From: Victivallaceae bacterium
Lineage (GTDB): Bacteria > Verrucomicrobiota > Lentisphaeria > Victivallales > Victivallaceae
Reading direction: 5' to 3'
Assembly: GCA_024405735.1 (NCBI GenBank)
Contig: JAKSOF010000006.1
Location: 52,931 to 116,930, forward strand
Length of the DNA: 64,000 nucleotides
Numbering within the stretch: the first letter of the stretch is position 1; each line of letters starts with the position of its first letter. The position numbers and the translations under genes are program-made. The notes beneath the pieces are model-generated. The model was not told where the DNA came from, searched no databases, and saw nothing but the letters and a program-made list of their open reading frames with translations. Positions 58,766 to 64,000 of the stretch are shown in pieces.

Positions 58766-60979
58766 ATGACATCTGGAAAAATTCTCATCGCAATCGGCAT
58801 CGGATGTTTGCTTTCCGTAAATCCCGTTTCGGCGCGGACGTGGCAGGAAATCTGTCATTCCGGCAAGTTGCGGGTGCTCACGAACGATACGGCGCGGGAT
58901 GAAATATCCGCTTCCGGGCTCCCCCGCCGGGTGATGCCGATCGACCGGGAACAGGCGTTGCTGGAAAGTTTCGCCCGCAAGGAAAAGTTGCAGCTCGAAT
59001 ATGTCCGCGGCAGGGATTTTCCGACGCTTTTCAAACTTCTCGAACTCGGGCAGGGGGATCTCATTTCGGCAAATCTCGCGGAAACTCCGGAGCGCAAAAC
59101 GCATTATCTTTTGTCCACTCCTTTTGGTCACACCCGGGAAATCTTTTTCACGGCAAGCGATTCCGGTTTGAAAGGAAATTCCTGGAAAGCCCTTGCGGGA
59201 AAGACCGCAGTTTTGCTGCCCGGTACGACTTATGTGGAAAATTTCCGCCGCGTTGCCAAAGGAAAAACGGGGCTGAAATTCCGGGAACTCAAAACGACGA
59301 TCCCGCACGATGAATTGATCGAAAAAGTCGCCGGCGGCGAGATCGCTTATTCCGTTCTCAATGAAAGTTCGCTCGATGCCTGGCTCGCCTACCGGAAAGG
59401 GATCCGCAAACTTTTTCCGTTGCAAAGCCGCGTCCCGCTCGTTTTCGCCGCCAAAAGCGACGCGGTGGAATTGATCGACCATCTGGATTCCTTTATCCGG
59501 GAACTGCAAAACGGGGAGTCTGCCCGTAAGGCGCAAAAAGTTCAACGTGCGCCGGAACCGGCATCTCATACGGTATCGAAGCCGGCAAAGACGGATCAGG
59601 AACGCGTTGCGTTGGAAAATGATTTTCTGGATGACGATTGCTTTTTTACCGACCTCGACCAAATCCGCAAACGCGGATATATCAGAATGCTCACGACCAA
59701 CGACGCTTTCGGGTGCTATCTGCACCGCGGAAGGTTGATGGGGTTTGAATATGAACTTGCCAATCGTTTCGGAGAATCGATCGATACGCGGGTCGCGATG
59801 GTGATGGTATCAACTATGGATGAACTCTGCCAATGGCTGATGGAGGGCAAAGGCGATTTTGTCGCGGCGAATTTTTCGCTGACGGAGGAACGGGTCAAAA
59901 AATATCCCGGATTGACTTTCTGTACACCTTATGGCGGTACGACGCAGGTCGTAGTCGGCAGGAAAAAAGAAAAAATCACCTCCGTTGCGGAGCTGAAAGG
60001 GCGCCGGGTCGTCGTTTATCAGGGTGGTAATTGCCACGATTCGCTTCTTGCTTTGCAGAAATCGGGGATCCCCGTTCAAATCGAAGCGGTTTCCAAAAAT
60101 ATCTCCGCGCTTGCGATTTTCCGCGACGTGAGCGAGGGCAAATATGATCTTGCAGCGTTGGACGATACATTTTTATCCATCGCCTATGCGGAAAAAATTG
60201 CGGTCAAAAAACTTTTCGCGTTGAAAGCGCCGGAAAAATTTGTCTGGGTCGTCCGCAAAAAAAATCCGAAACTCGCGGCGGAAATCAATGCCTTTTTTGC
60301 CCGGGAAAACAAAAGCGCGTTTTACAATCTCTGCTATAAGCGTTATTACGGGGCGCATTCGCGACCGCAAAAAAACTTTTCCTCTTTCGTCAAGGGGATG
60401 TCCGGCATTTCCCCTTATGATGCGATTTTCCGCAAATATGCGGTGCGTTACGGTTTCAACTGGTATTTTGTCGCCGCGCAATCCTACCGGGAAAGCCGTT
60501 TCGATCCGTCGCGGGTCAATGAGATCGGCGCGGCGGGCTTGATGCAGGTGATGCCCGAAACGGCAAAGGAACTCGGGATCTCCAATTTGACGGATCCGGA
60601 TAACGGCGTCCACGCCGGGACGAAATATATGGCGAAACTGCACAAGCGTTTTGAAGACGGGAAAATTTCGCCGGAAAATCAGCTTTGCTTTTCGCTCGCT
60701 TCCTACAACGCCGGTTACGGGCACGTCCTTGACGCGCGGAAACTTGCCGCACAGAAAGGATGGGATCCCGATGTCTGGTTCGGCAATACGGAAAAGGCGC
60801 TCGCACTGCTGGAAACTCCGGCATACGCCCGCCGGGCGAAGTACGGTTATTGCCGTGCTTCGGAAACGATCCCTTACGTCGCCGACATTATGCACCAGGC
60901 GCGCCACTATGAGAGTCTGGGGCGTCTGCAAAAAGAAAAATCCGATCAGAGCAAAAAGGAAAAGGATAGAAAAAAATGA
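58766..60979 (+). CDS. lytic transglycosylase with two tandem solute-binding domains
   Basis: A secreted or periplasmic 737-residue protein: signal peptide (1-23), a first SBP3-type domain (~30-250), a low-complexity linker (~250-275), a second SBP3-type domain (~295-540) and a C-terminal SLT (MltF-like) domain (~555-700) with catalytic Glu in SYRESRFDP and the GAAGLMQVMPETAKELG motif. E. coli MltF has one SBP3 plus SLT; two copies are unusual. Predicted to cut peptidoglycan glycan chains under ligand sensing. Overlaps the next gene (ATGA). Confidence 0.87.
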   Translation: MTSGKILIAIGIGCLLSVNPVSARTWQEICHSGKLRVLTNDTARDEISASGLPRRVMPIDREQALLESFARKEKLQLEYVRGRDFPTLFKLLELGQGDLISANLAETPERKTHYLLSTPFGHTREIFFTASDSGLKGNSWKALAGKTAVLLPGTTYVENFRRVAKGKTGLKFRELKTTIPHDELIEKVAGGEIAYSVLNESSLDAWLAYRKGIRKLFPLQSRVPLVFAAKSDAVELIDHLDSFIRELQNGESARKAQKVQRAPEPASHTVSKPAKTDQERVALENDFLDDDCFFTDLDQIRKRGYIRMLTTNDAFGCYLHRGRLMGFEYELANRFGESIDTRVAMVMVSTMDELCQWLMEGKGDFVAANFSLTEERVKKYPGLTFCTPYGGTTQVVVGRKKEKITSVAELKGRRVVVYQGGNCHDSLLALQKSGIPVQIEAVSKNISALAIFRDVSEGKYDLAALDDTFLSIAYAEKIAVKKLFALKAPEKFVWVVRKKNPKLAAEINAFFARENKSAFYNLCYKRYYGAHSRPQKNFSSFVKGMSGISPYDAIFRKYAVRYGFNWYFVAAQSYRESRFDPSRVNEIGAAGLMQVMPETAKELGISNLTDPDNGVHAGTKYMAKLHKRFEDGKISPENQLCFSLASYNAGYGHVLDARKLAAQKGWDPDVWFGNTEKALALLETPAYARRAKYGYCRASETIPYVADIMHQARHYESLGRLQKEKSDQSKKEKDRKK

Positions 60980-61929
60980 AAAAGCTCATTGCGTTTTTTT
61001 GCGTGTTGCTTTTGAATTTGTGCGGCGCGGAAATTTCTTTTGCAGAAAGAATGGAGGGGGTGTCTCCCGCCGTGCAGAAGCATCTTCTCGCCGTGCTTGC
61101 GGAATTTCCCCGTACGGAAACGGGAAGTTTCATTTTGAAACATCTTTCTCCCGATGTCAAATTCCGCACCAAAGCGATGGCGCAACTCGGCACGGCGGAC
61201 AATCACGATGTCATCACGCTGGAAGCGTTGCGGCTGGACAATCAGTTTTTTCCGGAAACAACCGAAAGACAGAATAAAATCAAAATTTGTTTCACCGGGG
61301 AGATCCTTGCCCACGAATTGCTGCATAACTGCCAGTTTCACGCGGGGCTTTCAACGTATCCGCAGAATTTTTCCGGTTATGCCGGAGTGCTGTGCGAGAG
61401 GTTGATCGAGTTGCAGGCGAAATATACGGGAGAATGGATGTTTGTCCAGTTGAGCGAGTTGCCGGAGTATCGGGATTTTGTCGCGCCCAAGTCGGGGCTT
61501 TTTCTCGTGATGCAGCGGCAGTCGAAAGAGCCGGCAAAAGAGTATGCGCTGACGCTTTGGCAAAATCAGATCTCCTCATCTGAAAAACTGCAGCTCGCCC
61601 GCGCGCAGACGCGCGAAATTTCGCAGTGGAATATCTACTACGCCGAACAGGCTTTCCGCAATCAGTACGGTCGTTTTTTGCGCGATAGCGGCAATGTTTC
61701 CGACGCGGAGATCGCGGCGCAACTGGAAAAGATCATCCGCTTTACCGGGATGCCGCTCTCCGGCGAAGAACTGGTGAAAACATCGCCCGTCAAGCCGATC
61801 CCGCACGGGATCGCGCTCTATGAAAACGGCAAAAAAGTTATGGAACTGGTCGCCGGTCAGAAAAGCTACGTCAAGCGTCTCTTTTCTGGCGGCGCCGTGC
61901 GTGAAGTCAACGTGCCGCTCAACCGTTAG
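60976..61929 (+). CDS. HELLH zinc-metalloprotease-like secreted protein
   Basis: A 317-residue protein with an N-terminal signal peptide. The metal-binding HExxH motif appears as LAHELLHNCQ near residue 115, in a helix, and a downstream ERLIELQAKY may supply a third ligand (Glu). No family was recognised with certainty. The co-translated transglycosylase suggests a joint cell-wall role (inference). Separated by two bases from the convergent transporter gene. Confidence 0.7.
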   Translation: MKKLIAFFCVLLLNLCGAEISFAERMEGVSPAVQKHLLAVLAEFPRTETGSFILKHLSPDVKFRTKAMAQLGTADNHDVITLEALRLDNQFFPETTERQNKIKICFTGEILAHELLHNCQFHAGLSTYPQNFSGYAGVLCERLIELQAKYTGEWMFVQLSELPEYRDFVAPKSGLFLVMQRQSKEPAKEYALTLWQNQISSSEKLQLARAQTREISQWNIYYAEQAFRNQYGRFLRDSGNVSDAEIAAQLEKIIRFTGMPLSGEELVKTSPVKPIPHGIALYENGKKVMELVAGQKSYVKRLFSGGAVREVNVPLNR

Positions 61930-61931
61930 GG

Positions 61932-64000
61932 TTACGAATCGACGTCGGTGTCGCCCGCCGAAGAGATGAGAAACGTCGCCGGCATGGATTTCAGCAAGGC
62001 ATCCAGGTCGGAGTAAAATTTGGGAAAATCCGCCTCTTCCGGCGTGACGAAACCGAGCAGGATCACTGCGGCGTGTTGTGAATACTGCCGGAAAACGGCG
62101 GAGAATTTTTCTTCGGAAGCGATGACGACGGTTTCCGCCGGGATCCGCGCGTCGTCGATAAGTTGATTGAGATCGCGCCGGGCGATGCCCTGATTTTCCG
62201 GAGATACCAGCCGGAGCAACCGGATCGTTTTTTTTCGCCACTGCCAGTTGCTGTTCAAAAGATGCGCCAAAATGAGCATCAGAGCGCCGTTGCGGCGCCC
62301 CCGCCACCAGATGTCGATGGTTTCGCCGCCGGAGAAGGAATCCGTTTCCGGCGCGGAAAAAATGAGATTATTCATTTTCAGACTTTTGATGACCTGCATC
62401 CGGCGGCAAAACGCGGCGGCGCGTTCCGGACGCTCCGGCCATCCGGAAAGAACGATATTGGGCGTCAGCGGTCCGAAATCGCGTGATTGCAGCAGCGTCG
62501 TCAGGGCGCTGTCATGGCCGTTTTCATCGGGAATGGTGACGACGGTCGGAAAAAAGAGAATGCCGCTTATTTTGGAAAATTCCTTCAACTGCCGGATGAC
62601 GGTGCGCCTCACGGCGGGCGCGTTTTCCGGTGCGACGACGATGCGTCCGACCGAGAGGATGCCGCGATCGTTGTTGAGGAGGGCGGCACAGCGGATCAAT
62701 TCCAGATGCTTGGCTTCGCTTCCGACGAGGACGAGAAATTCGGGACGCCAGTTTTTGGTGTCCGCCGGCATGGCGGCGAGGTGCGTCAACGCGCGCCGGA
62801 TATGTTCAAAGTAGTAGCCGCGCCGGGCGTCGCCGAAGGTCACGTCGAGCGTTTTGCGCCGCGCGATGAAAAACAATAAGGAAACGATGAGAAACGCGAT
62901 CAGCATCAGTTGCGCGTTGATGAAAAGCGCGACGGCAAACGAGGCGATCGCACCGTAAACGCCGACCGTCCAGTGATAAAAGTGAAATTGCGGACGGAAA
63001 GACGGATTTGCCGCGAAATCTTCCACGGCGGCGGCGATGTTGATGATCGCATAGGTCGAGAGCGTGAACATCGTGACGAGTTCGGCGACGGCGTTGAGGG
63101 CGTTGCCGCCGGAGTTTTTCGCTGCGGACGTCCCCCACCAGATGGTCGCCGCCGAGATGAGCAAGGTGACCAGCATCGCGGGGACGGGTTCGCGGTTTTT
63201 GCCTCTGCCTCCGGCGAAAATTTTCAGCGACGGAAAAATTTTGTCGGCGGCGAACGCCTGGAGGATGCGCGGCGCTCCGACGATGGTGCCGAGCGCGCTT
63301 GAGAGCGTCGCCGCGACCACGCCCAGAAGGATCAATATCCCGGTGTGAAAAACGGCGCCGTCGTGCAACGTTTTATAAGCGTCGTTGATGAGGTTTTGCC
63401 GCGGATAAGCCGCGCCGACGAGAAAAATGACGGCGGTGTAAACGACAAGTCCCGTCAGGATCGCCGCCATCGTGCCGAGCGGGATGGAGCGGCGCGGATT
63501 TTCGAGGTCGCCCGACATGTTGACCCCGGCGAGAAACCCCGTTACCGCCGGAAAGAATATGGCGAAATTCGCCGCGAAAACGAGGATGTCCACTTCCAGA
63601 TCCGGGACGGCGCTCCAGTTGGCGGCGGCTTGCAAAAGCGATGGGTTCCGGGAAATCCCTCCGGCAAAAATGGCGATGACAGAAAGTGTCAGCAACGAAA
63701 AAATAAGATATTGCGTCTTGATCGCCCAGTTCGCGCCGACGAGCGAGATGGCAAACAAGACGGCGAGCGGGATGAAACTGACGAGCAGCGGATAATTTCC
63801 GAGCGCGGGGTAACTGAGCGTGACCGCTTCCGCGAAACCGAGGATGTAAAAAGGCACGGAGAGCGACTGGGAAACAAAATAAGTCAACCCGATCGACGAA
63901 CCGAATCCCGCGCCGAGCGAGCGGGAAATGAGGAAATAGGGACCGCCGCTTGCCACTTTGGTATTGGTCGAGATCGCCGAAATGGACAATCCCGTCGCGA
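61932..64000 (-). CDS. SLC12/APC-type cation-chloride or amino-acid transporter, N-terminus missing
   Basis: Membrane transporter, at least 689 residues seen, cut at its 5' end by the window edge. The visible part holds about nine to ten membrane helices including SISAISTNTKVASGG and GVNMSGDLENPRRSIPLG, which in SLC12 proteins lies near the ion sites, then a C-terminal cytoplasmic domain of ~300 residues of SLC12 type. A Na+/K+/Cl- or amino-acid substrate is possible and cannot be settled here. Confidence 0.8.
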   Translation of the reverse strand, partial: ATGLSISAISTNTKVASGGPYFLISRSLGAGFGSSIGLTYFVSQSLSVPFYILGFAEAVTLSYPALGNYPLLVSFIPLAVLFAISLVGANWAIKTQYLIFSLLTLSVIAIFAGGISRNPSLLQAAANWSAVPDLEVDILVFAANFAIFFPAVTGFLAGVNMSGDLENPRRSIPLGTMAAILTGLVVYTAVIFLVGAAYPRQNLINDAYKTLHDGAVFHTGILILLGVVAATLSSALGTIVGAPRILQAFAADKIFPSLKIFAGGRGKNREPVPAMLVTLLISAATIWWGTSAAKNSGGNALNAVAELVTMFTLSTYAIINIAAAVEDFAANPSFRPQFHFYHWTVGVYGAIASFAVALFINAQLMLIAFLIVSLLFFIARRKTLDVTFGDARRGYYFEHIRRALTHLAAMPADTKNWRPEFLVLVGSEAKHLELIRCAALLNNDRGILSVGRIVVAPENAPAVRRTVIRQLKEFSKISGILFFPTVVTIPDENGHDSALTTLLQSRDFGPLTPNIVLSGWPERPERAAAFCRRMQVIKSLKMNNLIFSAPETDSFSGGETIDIWWRGRRNGALMLILAHLLNSNWQWRKKTIRLLRLVSPENQGIARRDLNQLIDDARIPAETVVIASEEKFSAVFRQYSQHAAVILLGFVTPEEADFPKFYSDLDALLKSMPATFLISSAGDTDVDS

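Overview
The window reads as a contiguous piece of a GC-rich (high third-position GC) Gram-negative-type bacterial chromosome, most plausibly a member of the Lentisphaerota/Victivallales within the PVC group. Evidence for this is indirect: type II-style pseudopilins with an H-X9-DG motif (a trait abundant in Planctomycetes, Lentisphaerae and Verrucomicrobia), a GTP-type PEP carboxykinase, a stand-alone MetH reactivation domain and lipoproteins with signal peptidase II. No rRNA is present, so the assignment is an inference. Promoters that can be read by eye repeatedly show a TTGnnn -35 box, a 16-18 bp spacer and a TATATT -10 box.

Layout. 0-8.4 kb: hisC (cut by the left edge) and mgtC on the minus strand, then a plus-strand run of a Nudix hydrolase, TPR lipoprotein, dnaG, a lipoprotein and a split cobalamin-dependent methionine synthase (reactivation domain plus core MetH). 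8.4-11.6 kb: pckG and a class II aldolase on the minus strand, separated by a 251 bp element with perfect 20 bp terminal inverted repeats. 11.7-15.1 kb: a cobalamin-riboswitch-controlled operon that begins with an H-X9-DG pseudopilin and continues with BtuF, BtuC and BtuD-like proteins. 15.2-17.0 kb: a homocysteine methyltransferase/methylenetetrahydrofolate reductase fusion. 17.0-18.1 kb: two inverted copies of a ~275 bp interspersed repeat around about 590 bp with no recognised gene; a third copy lies at 45.8 kb. 18.2-25.3 kb: clpB, an RNA methyltransferase, tRNA-Pro(TGG) with a nearby att-like copy of its 3' end, and an unusual glycosyltransferase-lipase fusion with a polysaccharide deacetylase. 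25.7-37.9 kb (minus strand): uvrB, nif3, an EF-G paralogue, maf, an SGNH hydrolase, accC, accB, a RodZ-like protein and ftsK. 38.0-45.8 kb (plus strand): a Bax-inhibitor-like membrane protein, coaB, etfBA, an acyl-CoA dehydrogenase, rpoZ, a DksA/TraR protein, lspA and a bifunctional NAD(P)HX repair enzyme. 46.5-51.0 kb: a pteridine-reductase-like SDR, a pseudopilin, purT and dnaA behind a 540 bp gap that could hold the replication origin.

The most interesting cluster is 51.2-58.0 kb: a type I secretion ABC transporter with two degenerate peptidase-like N-terminal domains, an HlyD adaptor, a PqqD-like peptide chaperone, an S26/S24 signal-peptidase-like protein, a radical SAM/SPASM enzyme and an HprK-like kinase, tightly packed in one direction. 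This has the parts list of a peptide modification and export (RiPP-like) system, but no precursor peptide is evident next to it. The right end has a lipoprotein, a lytic transglycosylase with two tandem solute-binding domains, an HELLH metalloprotease-like protein and an SLC12/APC-type transporter cut by the right edge.

Functional links: the B12 riboswitch operon (uptake), split MetH and the Hcy methyltransferase/MTHFR fusion together describe a B12-scavenging methionine/one-carbon system within the first 17 kb; etfBA plus the acyl-CoA dehydrogenase form a flavin-based fatty-acyl oxidation (or reduction) unit; accB/accC supply fatty-acid synthesis.
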